The notes under the pieces: generated by a model
The model's input: the letters and a program-made list of their open reading frames with translations, nothing else
The model's database searches: none
Told to the model about the DNA's origin: nothing
Origin: Takakia lepidozioides
Taxonomy: Eukaryota; Streptophyta; Takakiopsida; Takakiales; Takakiaceae
Reading direction: 5' to 3'
Assembly: GCA_030704615.1 (NCBI GenBank)
Contig: CM060733.1
Coordinates: forward strand, 37,076,001-37,140,000
Length of the DNA stretch: 64,000 nucleotides
Shown here: positions 46,284 to 56,947 of the stretch, in pieces
How positions within the stretch are numbered: the stretch's first letter is position 1
Layout: each line of letters starts with the position of its first letter
Made by a program: the position numbers and the translations under genes

Positions 46284-46780
46284 CTAACAGGTTCGAGTCA
46301 GCAACATGATTTCAATCAACTTGGTCCAGCCATGGCCAAGGGGCAGTAGACATACAAGAAGATAGGCAAACGCTTGCAAGACTTGATGATTGGGTGTCCA
46401 TCTGCAGAGGAGCCCAGGATGCCAACTGCCAACTGCCAACTGTGCACTCCATGAGACCACATTGCGGTCAGGCATTTTTTCAAACACTTGACGTGCATCC
46501 TTCAAGCTCCCACATTTGGCGTACATGGTAACAAGGGTGTTGAGTAGAAAGATGTTTGGCTGAAATTCACTTCGCATAATGTGGGCATGAACCTGTCTAC
46601 CTTCTGCTAGGTCTCTCTTGTTGATGCACTCCTGCAAGACAAAAACATAATTATTATAGTGCGCGGTTCACAATGTGCATCGCCTCTTCAGTCGTCCTTC
46701 CTTATAGAGTGCCCTCACGTCCTCACAGGCACTCGAGGGGTTCCTATTGACTAGCTCTCTTCGTCTTGTTTCAAAAGCAG
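46284..46780 (-). pseudogene. Truncated PPR pseudogene, paralogue of the DYW gene at 49.3 kb
   Basis: On the - strand, NYVFVLQECINKRDLAEGRQVHAHIM continues to SEFQPNIFLLNTLVTMYAKCGSLKDARQVFEKMPDRNVVSWS, then loses homology. Upstream, at about 46680-46780, FETRRRELVNRNPSSACEDVRALYKEGRLK matches the N-terminal region of the intact gene (ACEDVRAL against TCEDVRAL). The segment between (about 15 codons, LHNLKQRG in the intact gene) is missing and a stop lies in the gap. Only the N-terminus and the first PPR motifs survive. It is opposite in orientation to the intact copy 2.7 kb away. Confidence 0.8.
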
Positions 46781-48786
46781 TAGTGATGGTGGAGGTGCGA
46801 CCCCTCTTCTATCCATGAAACACCGCACTTGAGCTTGAGCTTCAGACAGCTCAAGCAGTTACTTTTGGTTTTTTCAGGCATTACGGGGCAGGATGCCGTA
46901 GAAAAGCCCAAGCCAAAAGGGTCAGCTAGATCAGACAGTTCAAGTTCAGTTTTCGGGCAATTCGGGCATATATTAAAAATATACCACATTGCGTGAAACC
47001 CCTCCGCGCTCAAGGATGCCGGGTATCGTCATCCCTTCCTCGCGCTGCAATGACATTTTCGGGCAGTCCGGGCAGTCCGGGCAGGTACGACGAAAATTGA
47101 CGACGACGAAACGTGGCGACGATGGCGTGGCACTATGGCACCCTATTCCTGCTCTACGCTAAACTAGCTTCCGACCTTCGGTCGTCGCTAGAATTACAGA
47201 GTGAGGGTCGTCGAGTAATATGAGGGAGTTCTCGTCTCCCTGCAGCGATGGCAGCGTGCTCGGGCGGGGTCTGGAGCGCGCAGACAGAGCCCAAGTGCAG
47301 GGCCCTCTCTGGGTGCATGCTGGAACGGGGTGGAGCCCCTTACAAAAAGTGGCAGCACTCAGATTGTGGAGCTCATATGGGCGTCAAGCCTGACGATGCC
47401 GATGCCGAACTGGAGACCCTTGCAAGTGACGGCTCAGATACCTTTCCAGCCTGCAGGGCAACTGGAGAGAGGTAAGAAACTGAAGTCTTTGGGGTTTTTT
47501 GGGTGTTTGAAATATCTGTCGGAGTGATCCAGGCTCTAGATTGTCTTGAAGGCGGAGACTATACCCACTTGGGTCAGGTTCACTTGCGGATTGTAGAGGG
47601 GAAGTGTAATGGAACCCTCATCCTCATTCCATCAGCTTAGTCAGTATTCTCGAACAATTCTGGTCTATTTGATTTTGGTCCATTTACTGCATAATTGCAC
47701 CAGAGGTTCATATGTACATGTGCTTGCCGCAATAGCCCTTTTGGGATATCTTGTCAAGGGACGCAGCGGCCATGTTTCTCTCAGGGAACACATATACCGC
47801 CTCACACAGATTCCAAAGAAATTCCACCCTTCAGACGTGAAGCATTTTGAGCTGACCACTTCATGTAGAGGGGCAGTTACCACAGATTTTTGCCGTAGGC
47901 TCTGTGAGCAGTGCAGAGCGCAATTCCTAGACACGGTGATGAAAGGACAACGGCAGAGAGGAGTGTTCTTATTGACCATTCCCTGTTGGCAATGAGGTAC
48001 CTTGGACTGCACAGTCCCCTGGCCTCTGGCCCCCAAAACCCAAGGGGTCTTGAGACTCAAGCCGTGCAAGACCATGTATTCTGTGCACAGCCAACAGTCT
48101 AGGCATAGGAAATTGAGTATTGATGTAAGGTCTTGTTTGCACACCATGGTAGACGATACGATGTTGATACCGGCTTTGCTACTTGAGCCCAATTCAACCG
48201 ATGTGATGCATATGGTCTCGATTTGAACTGCAAGTCACTCCCTGGTAGAGAAAGGACGGTCTCAGGGAGATAAACAAAAGAGCAGAAAAAAAGAACCCTT
48301 ATCATAAAGGGAGTCAGAGAGAGAGATTTCATGAAAGGCCTAAACTATCATTCCTTAAGTAATAGGACCCAGGTCACTATGAGCTGCTAACAATGTATGA
48401 ATTAGCACTCCCTCGATAAGACTGAGGAAATTGAGAAGCTGGCAAGTTGTCATGGTCTTGCAGTTCTTGCATGCAGGCCAAGGAATGAGCTATGCTCTGA
48501 CACAGGTTCTTCTGAGAATTTGGTCAAAGGACAGAGTCCTATCATAGATGAGCTGTGGGAGAACGTGAGTACTGTAACCACAATGAGCCTGGCTTGAAGG
48601 GCATCCATTGACGATCATAAGCATCCAGACATCTGTAATTTTCGGTTTGCTGTATGTTTCTTGTGTGCATGAGCAGGAAAAGAGGCAAGAGTCAGGACTG
48701 TTATCCAAAGCTACACCAGCACCCTTCCATAGAGCTTGAGCTGATCAAAAACTGACAAAGTTCTCATGCTCTTTCATGCAAGTCAC
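46781..48786. other. Unassigned region with a possible first exon
   Basis: A + strand frame at 47248-47470 starts with ATG (MAACSGGVWSAQ) and ends at a good donor (GGAGAG|GTAAGA), in GC-richer sequence, so a transcript start is possible. A later frame at 47609-47995 contains one hydrophobic helix and no known motif. The phrase CGGGCAGTCCGGGCAGTCCGGGCAG near 47065-47090 is a short tandem repeat. Confidence 0.35.
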
Positions 48787-49105
48787 TCAGTTGATGCCTG
48801 CCTCTGGCAGGATCTCTTCTCGGCTCCTTCACACTGGTGGGACAACAGAATTCATAAGGTGATACTATCTTCCTTAATGTTAAGTCATTTTGCTGTTGTC
48901 GCAAGAAGATCAACAAGTACAGTTGGTAAAGTTGCTATCAAAGTAGGTTGTTTTGGACTGTTCCCAGTTATTTGAGAGATTCTTGGCGGTGTACATGGGC
49001 TGTGCTTGATGCACATGTGCAGAAAAGTCTAGGATCAGCAGACTTTACATAAGTGCATAGAGGAGGATCTTTGGATTCAGGGTTGGTTGACCCCAACTAG
49101 CTACC
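48787..49105 (+). pseudogene. OSB-like PDF-motif exon pair upstream of the PPR gene
   Basis: SVDACLWQDLFSAPSHWWDNRIHK (about 48787-48857, of which W..DL....SHWWDNR is the recognisable core) ends at a donor AAG|GTGATA. This is the same exon end as in the copies at 32.5-34.3 kb. About 190 bases on, TLHKCIEEDLWIQGWLTPT (about 49046-49102) resembles the partner half DFKHK...LW..... P. OSB proteins are plastid and mitochondrial single-stranded DNA-binding proteins. No OB fold or complete gene is visible. Confidence 0.45.
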
Positions 49106-49334
49106 ATAATAGAAGTGGACTGAAATTCGGTGATATTTTTCATGTCAATTATACCATAGAGCTGCAGTCAGAGAATCCAAGTGTTATTCTTTTTTATGAT
49201 GATTGACGGGCTCCAACTCAAGGTACAGTTTATCATCAAAGTAGACAACTGGTTAATATGTGACAAGGATCCTGCTCTAGGACGGTTTGAGCGGAAGACC
49301 TTATGTGGAAAAAGTGTGTTTTGTGTCATGCAGG

Positions 49335-51566
49335 ATGGCAGGGTTAAATTGTGCCAGTGTAGAAACTAGCTGCAGGGGTGGCGCCTCCATCATCGCCACT
49401 GCTTGGGAAAGAGGACCAAGAGAGGTAGTTACCAGAAAGTCTTCTGGCACTTGTGAGGATGTTAGGGCACTGTGTAAGGCAGGACCACTGACAGAGGTGC
49501 TGCACAATTTGAAGCAACGAGGCATTTTGGTGAACTCGGAGACATTTGTCTATGTCCTACAGGAGTGCATCAACATGAAAGACCTAGCAGAGGTAAAGGA
49601 TGTCCACGCCCACATTATCCAGAGTGGAATAAAGCCAAGCATTTTTTTACTCAACACCCTTATGACCATGTATGCCAAGTGCGGGAGCATTGTGGATAGC
49701 CGCCAAGTGTTTGATAAAATATCTGACCGAAATTTGTTTACGTGGACTATTATGATAGCACAATATTCCAAGCATGGGCGTGGTAGGGAGGCTTTGCAGA
49801 TCTATGACCAAATGCAGCCGGAAGGTGTGATGCCCAACAAGGTCACGTTTGTGTGCGTTCTCAATGCGTGTGCCAGCCTAAGAGCCCTAGAAAAGGGCAG
49901 AGAGGTCCATGCTGACCTCGTCAAAGCTGGAATTCTGTTAGAGGTTATTGTAAGCACAGCTCTTGTTGACATGTACGCCAAATGTGGTAGCGTAATGGAT
50001 GCACGACAGGTGTTTGACAACATGGCTGAACGAAATGTGGTGTCATGGACCGCTATGATCACAGGCTATGCACAGCATGGTTGTGGTAGGGAGGCTTTAG
50101 AGATCTATGCGCAAATGCTATGGCAGGGTGTGAAGCCAGATAAGGTCACATTCATTTGCGTTCTAAATGCTTGTGCCAGCCTAGCAACCCTCAAAAAGGG
50201 CAAAGAGGTCCATGCTGACATCATGAAGAGCAGAATCGCAAGAGATGTCATTCTGGAAAATACCCTTGTTGACATGTATGCCAAATGCGGGAGTATACAT
50301 GATGCGCGTAAAGTATTTGACAATATGGCTCAACGAAATGTGGTGTCATGGAATTCCCTTCTCACAGGATATTGTCAGCATGGGTGTGGTAGGGAGGCTC
50401 TGAGGATCTATGAGCAAATGATAGATCAAGGTGTGATACCTGACAAGGTCACCTTTATTTGCATTCTCAATGCGTGTGCAAGCCTGGCAGCCCTGGAAAG
50501 GGGCAAAGAGGTCCATGCTGACATCAGCAAAGTGGGGATTGAGCAAGATGTCATCCTAGAGACTGCCCTTGTTGACATGTATGCCAAATGTGGGAGTGTA
50601 CAGGATGCACGGCAAGTGTTCGACAGTATGGCTGAACAAGACATGGTCTCCTGGAACTCAATGATCGCAGGATATGCACAGCATGGGCGTGGTAGGGAGG
50701 CCCTCCAACTATTTGAACAAATGCAACAGGCGGGCTTGAAGCCTGGCAGTGTCACCTTTCTATGTGTTCTCTCTGCATGTAGCCATGTGGGCCTGCTGGA
50801 TGAAGGCCATCACTACTTTGATTCCATTAGTCGTGAACATGGCCTTACTCCTACAGTGGATCATTTTGGCTGCATGGTGGATATTTTTGGCCGTGCAGGG
50901 CGAGTGACTGAGGCAGAGGATTTCATTAACAAAATGGCAGTCAAATCGAATGCTGGAGTGTGGAGGGCATTGCTTAGTGCCTGCAGAATTCATGGCAATG
51001 TGGAAGTAGCAGAACGTGCGGCAAAAAATATTCTCAAGAGGGATCCGTGGCATGCTGCAGATTATGTGGTGCTATCGAACATCTATGGTGCGGCTGGCAG
51101 GTGGGACGAAAAAGCAAAGGTGAGAAAAATGATGGAGATTAGAGGGGTGAAAAAGAAGCCAGGGCGCAGCTGCATTGAAATCAACAATCGAGTGCATACG
51201 TTCGTTGTAGAAGACAAATCACATCCACAAATTGAGGAAATCCATGCTGAGCTAAAAAGGTTACTCGTACAGATGAAGGAGGTCGGGTACGTGCCTGACA
51301 CACGCTTTGTATTACATGATGTGGAGGAGGAGCAGAAGGAAATTTCTCCTTGCCACCACAGTGAGAAGTTGGCCATTGCCTTTGGGCTTATCAGCACCCC
51401 GCCTGGGACGCCTATCCGTATCATCAAGAACCTTCGGGTGTGTGGTGACTGCCACAATACCACCAAGTTCATCTCCAAAATCGTTGGGCGAGCAGTTGTC
51501 GTACGGGATGCCAACCGCTTTCACCATGTCCAAGATGGTTTGTGTTCTTGTGGGGATTACTGGTGA
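49335..51566 (+). CDS. PLS-class pentatricopeptide repeat protein with E and DYW domains (organellar RNA-editing factor candidate)
   Basis: An uninterrupted frame of 743 residues from ATG at 49335. The N-terminus of about 60 residues has no repeats and may be a plastid or mitochondrial transit peptide, though it is not strongly typical. PLS repeats follow, each with (V/L)VDMYAKCGS...DARQVFD, VVSWT/NxMIxGYxQHG and VTFxCVLNACASL. The E region (VTFLCVLSACSHVGLLDEG, HFGCMVDIFGRAGR) leads to the PG box GRSCIEI. The DYW domain has the deaminase zinc signature HHSEKLAIAFG with VCGDCH, a second zinc site and the terminal CSCGDYW. DYW proteins bind organellar RNA and deaminate C to U. No intron is needed. 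A CAG just before the ATG could be an acceptor for a 5' UTR intron. Upstream are OSB-like exons, and a truncated paralogue lies on the opposite strand. Confidence 0.93.
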   Translation: MAGLNCASVETSCRGGASIIATAWERGPREVVTRKSSGTCEDVRALCKAGPLTEVLHNLKQRGILVNSETFVYVLQECINMKDLAEVKDVHAHIIQSGIKPSIFLLNTLMTMYAKCGSIVDSRQVFDKISDRNLFTWTIMIAQYSKHGRGREALQIYDQMQPEGVMPNKVTFVCVLNACASLRALEKGREVHADLVKAGILLEVIVSTALVDMYAKCGSVMDARQVFDNMAERNVVSWTAMITGYAQHGCGREALEIYAQMLWQGVKPDKVTFICVLNACASLATLKKGKEVHADIMKSRIARDVILENTLVDMYAKCGSIHDARKVFDNMAQRNVVSWNSLLTGYCQHGCGREALRIYEQMIDQGVIPDKVTFICILNACASLAALERGKEVHADISKVGIEQDVILETALVDMYAKCGSVQDARQVFDSMAEQDMVSWNSMIAGYAQHGRGREALQLFEQMQQAGLKPGSVTFLCVLSACSHVGLLDEGHHYFDSISREHGLTPTVDHFGCMVDIFGRAGRVTEAEDFINKMAVKSNAGVWRALLSACRIHGNVEVAERAAKNILKRDPWHAADYVVLSNIYGAAGRWDEKAKVRKMMEIRGVKKKPGRSCIEINNRVHTFVVEDKSHPQIEEIHAELKRLLVQMKEVGYVPDTRFVLHDVEEEQKEISPCHHSEKLAIAFGLISTPPGTPIRIIKNLRVCGDCHNTTKFISKIVGRAVVVRDANRFHHVQDGLCSCGDYW

Positions 51567-53700
51567 AACAAGGAGCATGCATGAAAGAAACTGTTAATTT
51601 ATCATATTTAGTTCTGAGGATATGATTGATGTCGTTAAATTGGACAGTCAGTCCTGCACGTTCTGTGAGCTGCCCTGGTGATCAGCAGTCCATGATGCTC
51701 AAACAGAATGATGGTTGGAAAAAGGGAGTCTGAAAAGATTGAGGAAACACTGGTACTATGAGTGTTCTCCAAGATATTGCGAAAAAGCAACAAGGAGCTC
51801 AAGGAGTTTTGTGAAACTATGGTCATGAAAGATGGTGATTCATGAACATATGACGAGCTTCACAAAGAGGCATGTTGACCGGCACAACTGCTGAACTATC
51901 CCAATATAGGCCCCTCGTGGAAAGCTGGAATTGCCACAACTGCACTGCCGTGCCTATCCCAAAGACACAGAACCCATGTCTCAGTACATACTGGTGGTTT
52001 TCCACGGCACTGCTGTAGCAATGGTCTATGTTCCTGCCCTACCTGTCCTCAATACAAGCTGAGGTAATTATGAGCTGGGCAACTTTCACATGTTCTTGTA
52101 GCGTTGGACAGGATCAAGCAAAAGCTACCTTCATTTAGCATGAGCAAGAGTTTGTGGGGAGGGCTTGCATATGAAGCTTAAACGATGTATCTTCAACTCA
52201 TGACAATTTTGCTCGTCCTTGCTGGCTATCAGTAGGTTGTTCAAATGGCTTCCCATGTTTGAAAGATAGCTTAGAGCTTCATTGTTGCAGTCTGTCGTTG
52301 AAGCTATACACTGCTCAACTGGCCGGGGGTGTTGTTCAAGATCACCACCACACTTCACACATAAGAGCACAGATAAGGTACTTGGATTGAAACTCTCCCG
52401 GCTTATATCTGACAAAAGTTTGCCCTCAGCAATGGAAGATCTTCCCCTGTGCTCACAACATCAGTGTCCTCTCAAGCCTATGTTACTGCAGCAAAACACA
52501 TGAACCCATAACCCCCTGCTTGTCTCCCATACTCAATTGTGTCTGTCTCCCTCTCATTTCCCTCATATCTGGGCTGCTTTGTGACCTGAGCTCATGCCTA
52601 GTACCTACCCACATCTCCAAAGAGAAAGCAACCCACAGACAAAAAAACCCTGAGAGGGAGAGAGAGAAACACAAGGGAGTTGGTGGAAAAACTCACAGTC
52701 AATCAATATGTAGCCTACATGATGGGGCTCCCATCTGGCAGGGCTGGTAGGCCCACCCCATTTACAACCCTTTAATGTGTCCCTATGTACATGGAGACCA
52801 TGATCTCATAGTTAACCATGATTAGCCACATCTAACCCCTGATTACTCACTAATTTTATTGACCAAAAATAATCATTTAAAAATGAAATTGTAATTTTTT
52901 AATTTTTTTTAAAGAGGAGATGGGACGGTAAAAATAATTCTGTGCCGAACTAAAAAACACTTGGAAATGAATTATAAAAATGCGCATATATGATTTGAAA
53001 CGATATGTATTAGTAAAACAAAAGGGGGAATGCCGCCGCGAGAGGAGAGGAGGATTACAGCCGAATTAGCAGCTCGGCGGCGCGAAAGCGTCGCGCGCAC
53101 CGGCGTTCCACGAATTTCTCGCAGAACCAGCTGTCCCTCTCGCTGCTCCCACCTCCGCACCGCTGCCTCGCCTGCCCATACACCCCTGCGCTCTTCTCTC
53201 ACGCCTTCATTGCGCTCCATTGCAGCGTGGGATCATTCATGTAGGTGCTCTGATCCTGTCCTGCCTGCTTAGCTTTTGATCTCTCATAGGCAGTGGCAGA
53301 GGTGGTTTGCTTGGTGGAGGTGCTGGAACAGCAGCAGCAGCAGCAGCACTTGGGAGGTTGTGTTTTGTCGACGATCTTGTCTGAGTCTCAGCTCTGGGTT
53401 TCTCCGCCCTCATTTGGATTTGTGTTGAGGCATGGCCGGTGCTGTGTTTGTGTATAACCTCTTGACGAAGCAGCAAGAGGTTTTGAGTGTGTAGCTGGTC
53501 ACCTGAAGCGGATGCGGGATTTCTTGGGGGTGAGCGTCGGGAGGCAGCAACTGGAAATATTATTTGCCCAGGCGGGAAAGGTGTCAGCTCACGGTAGATG
53601 TAGTGTGTTTGCGAATTGAAAGTTTTGGGGGTTTTGAGATTTGGCCACGGTGGCTGGGCCCAGTAAAAGGGCGAAGCTGGACCTCCCCCGAACGTCCTCG
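51567..53700. other. Intergenic; GC-rich probable 5' region of the DUF7086 gene at the right end
   Basis: 51567-52900 holds no supported gene; part is the 3' UTR of the PPR gene. From about 53020 to 53700 the sequence becomes GC-rich with a (CAG)n run at 53330-53349. This fits the promoter and 5' UTR of the next gene. An in-frame TGA near 53635 precedes the ATG at 53701. Confidence 0.5.
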
Positions 53701-55690
53701 ATGAGTGGTCCTGAGGAGGAAGAGGAGAGCTTGAGACTGACTCTCGGGCCTCCTGGCTCTTCGCGGGCTTCTCAGGATATTCGACCTCCCGTCTTGCCGC
53801 CAGGGCACAGCATAGCTGTGCCATCGCATGCGGAGGAGGAAGAACGGTATCGGCCTCGACGGACAGCCGTGCGCACCGGAACATCCGCAGGTTCCCCAGG
53901 TGAGTTCGTTTTTTTTTCTTATAGCTTTTTCCTTTTTTTTGGTCTGAGATTCTACCCGAACAAGTAACATTGCGAGGTGTTGGGTCGGCAAATTAGACAT
54001 TTTGCCACTTGCAAAGGGCCCCGAGGCTTGCAATTGTCACAACCTGGGCGCCCCACTCCTCCTTGCAATCGCAATATGTCATCAATCATTCGAATCTCAA
54101 TTGTCGCGAAATGGCATTGCTTTTACGTCGAGGTTTTCATTTCTAAGATCAACCTACTTAATGAATCGATGAACTTTCTGCTGAGTTGTGCTACCGGTTG
54201 AATCAAACAGGCAGCTGGATAAGGAATCGTAGATCATGCCTTTGAAACGTGCTGCTTTTACACTTTTTGAATTACATTGGGGCTTCATGGCAGCTGGCAC
54301 TCACTGGTTGGACGTCATCAGTGGCTTCCAACTGGTCTGTAAGTTCTGGAGAAAGATGCCAGCAAGTGCCAATTTGATTTTCAAATGACAAGAAGAGGTC
54401 AGCTGCATTTGAATGTGGGCTATTGCTTTGAATGCATGTCTGTCTGGGGGAGATGGATGGATGGTCCCTGTCTTCCTTACTTGTGTAAATAGTACATTTT
54501 GTAAGCGCACCACATCTCCCTTCAGAAAGTTAGCATACTGTGGCTGTGTCAACAATGGCTGCCAGGAGAAACTCAATTCGCTTCTGTCTACACACGTCCA
54601 CATTGCCAAATGACCATTAGAGAGTGCAATGGACGGTGCCACGTGCAGCACATACCTCTGTGTACTGCCATTTTTCAATGAACGTTGAGTTCTTGTGCTG
54701 TGACCAATTCAGACTCTTGGGTGCCCCCCAAGCAGCAAGCTGCTGTGTTGGTCACCTCTTAATCTAGGGTGGGTGCAGAAGCACCTCAAGTAGAGTTTGG
54801 TGAAACCATTTACGGTCCGTTGCCAACAATGAATGCCACCCGTTCAAGAGCATATTGTGAAGAAATAATGCGGGGTGGGTTTTGCTGGATGCTGCAGGTG
54901 ATCGAGCTGCAGGCAGCTCTGGCACTGGCAAGAAGAAGGGGCTGCAGGTTCCACCACCATTCCCATGGTCAACAGAGTACCGTGCCAAAAACCAAAACCT
55001 GGAGTGGATGCTACGGCATGGGATAAGTAACATCAAGGGAGAAGTCCAGTGCAAACGCTGTGATGGGATGACAACAGTGGAGGTCAATTTGCAGGTATTG
55101 TGCACCATTTTACACGTCCTATGTGCAGCAGGTCAAGAGCTCTATACAACTTGCAGGTACCTTGCAAGCAGTGGATGATTCCATAGCTTCTAGTGCCTTA
55201 GCCTAGTGTAAGTTGTACATCCCATGCAGTTTTCAAGGACCGGTGCAGACATCTCTAGATCGTGGATGGGAATATTTGTCAACTCTAGTGAAGTACTGTG
55301 TATGGTCATGATACTGTCAAAGGATTTATGGAGCAACTGTGCTGGCTGCAGGCAGCATTCATACAACTTGAGAGATACTTCATGGAGAACAAACACTCGT
55401 TGCACGACCGTGCACCAAAGCACTGGATGGTTCCCAGACTTCTTGACTGCACGCTTTGCTACCAAAATGACTGTGTTAAACCTATTATTGCCGAAAAGAA
55501 GAGGGAGATAAACTGGCTCTTTCTCTTGCTTACGCAGACTCTCGGCCTTTGCACTCTTGACCAGCTCAAGTTCTTCTGCAAGCACAATGACAAACACCGA
55601 ACAGGGGCAAAAGATCGTGTCCTCTACTCCACCTATGGGGGCCTGTTGAAACAGCTCAATCCGGCCGGTAAATATTTGCCAAATGATTAA
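53701..55690 (+). CDS. DUF7086-type plant protein, three exons
   Basis: The exons 53701-53899, 54898-55094 and 55352-55690 join with consistent phase (CCAG|GTGAGT to GCTGCAG|GTGATC; TTGCAG|GTATTG to GCTGCAG|GCAGCA). They give 735 bases and 244 residues. Exon 1 is acidic and proline-rich (EEEEESLRLTLGPPG). Exon 2 has the conserved PPFPW, then LEWMLRHGISNIKGEVQCKRC (two cysteines). Exon 3 has LHDRAPKHW, LLDCTLCYQNDCVKP, EKKREINWLFLLLTQTLG and FFCKHNDKHRTGAKDRVLY. This is the conserved block of plant proteins annotated with DUF7086, whose function is not known. The cysteine pairs CKRC and CTLC suggest a zinc site (inference). The start is chosen as the first ATG after an in-frame stop. Confidence 0.88.
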
Positions 55691-56160
55691 ATTCTGATTT
55701 AGATGTTCCCTAAGTGCATCCCAAGTTGGAAAATTGGGCAGCAACTGCAAAGAGCATATCAGTCACGATGCTTCTAAAAGTGTACTGTTAGTGATCCCCA
55801 GCTGAGAGTAGGGGGGCATTAGGCATGTGGTGAGATCACACTTTTGGTTTTAACTGCAGTGGATGGAATATTTTGATTCCTCCTTATCTGCAGAGATTTT
55901 ATTTGGGTAGTGGGGATGGATTTGAGATACAAACCTGGGCAATAAGGGACCGACAACTTCTGCTGGGTAATTGCACATTGTGAAGCTGCCGTCTGTTGTG
56001 CCAAAAAAAATTTGCTGAGTAGAGGGGTAGGGGGAGGGATGTGCAGCAGCATGTGATGCATGGAAGCGTTTGCACTGTCTTAGAGATAGCCATTGATTGG
56101 GATACCTACCCATCGAAGCTTCTTGAGCACTCCAAATTTGTATAAACTGGATTGATTGAG
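55691..56160. other. 3' flank of the DUF7086 gene; nothing further recognised
   Basis: The first few hundred bases are presumably 3' UTR. No repeats or coding signals of note. Confidence 0.4.
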
Positions 56161-56164
56161 AGGA

Positions 56165-56475
56165 GTAGAAGAATGTATGGTGTACAATTGTGAATGGTGT
56201 AGGGAGATTTGTGGATCTTTTTTAATCAAAGCAATGTGTTCAAGATCAAAGAATTAGGGTGAGTGGATTCAAAGATCCTCTGCAGTGCACAACTGTTTCA
56301 GCTGAATTTATTGATGCAGAGTGGAAGATTGTATGGTGTACGTTTGTAAATGGTTAAAGGGTATTCAAACGTCTTTTTAATGAAAGCAACGTGTTCAAGA
56401 TCAAAGAGTCAAAGGGGGTGGATTCAAAGATCCTCTAGAGTGAGAATTGTTTCAACTGAATTTAGGTGCCAAAGT
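56165..56475. repeat. Imperfect tandem duplication of a ~160-bp unit
   Basis: Unit 1 (about 56170-56318) and unit 2 (about 56325-56465) share GTATGGTGTAC, GTGTTCAAGATCAAAGA, GTGGATTCAAAGATCCTCT and TTTCARCTGAATTTA in the same order, with scattered substitutions and indels. Confidence 0.75.
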
Positions 56476-56947
56476 TTGTAAAAGACTCTTAATCTGTATC
56501 AGGACATCTAATGAGATTGGGTGCTGGATAGGGAGGCATAGCAAGACCCCTAAAAAAGTGCGACTGCTTGAGTATCTCAGGGCAACTTTAGACAAGAGAC
56601 CATGACCAACTCAAAACGGAATGATCCTGTCCGTGGAGAGAATTTTCTTGGTCATACTTGCTCAAAATTCAACAATTGTCGGGGGAGATCATTTTCTTCA
56701 GTCACTCTCAGAATTCAATGATCCTGTCGGCGGGGTTTTTTCTTTCTCAAAAGGATTAGTTAGCCCGTGTGCGGACTTCAATTTATAACAAGATGCCGCT
56801 CATATGGCAAGACAAATCATATGGGTGTAGAATTGACTAGCTATATCACCTTGAAAAAAATAGAAATCTGGTGACATGTCAACATTCTTGAGCTAGGGTC
56901 ATGTTGACAATGCAACCCGGGATCGTGACAAATGCATTCTTCTACTT
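56476..56947. other. No feature seen
   Basis: There is no coding signal. The words GAATGATCCTGTC and CAATGATCCTGTCGGCGGGG at about 56620 and 56730 suggest a weak direct repeat. Confidence 0.35.

Noticed and set aside
47609-48230. Possible GPI-anchor biosynthesis subunit (PIG-H-like) from one hydrophobic helix and short similar-looking phrases
   Set aside because: The similar-looking phrases are in different frames and out of order, and no conserved core motif could be shown.
50426-50755. Several - strand open frames across 49301-51578
   Set aside because: They are antisense shadows of the PPR repeats, whose regular codon pattern keeps other frames open.
53237-53884. 215-residue open frame on the - strand
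   Set aside because: It is antisense to the GC-rich 5' region and first exon of the DUF7086 gene, which has consistent splicing and conserved motifs.
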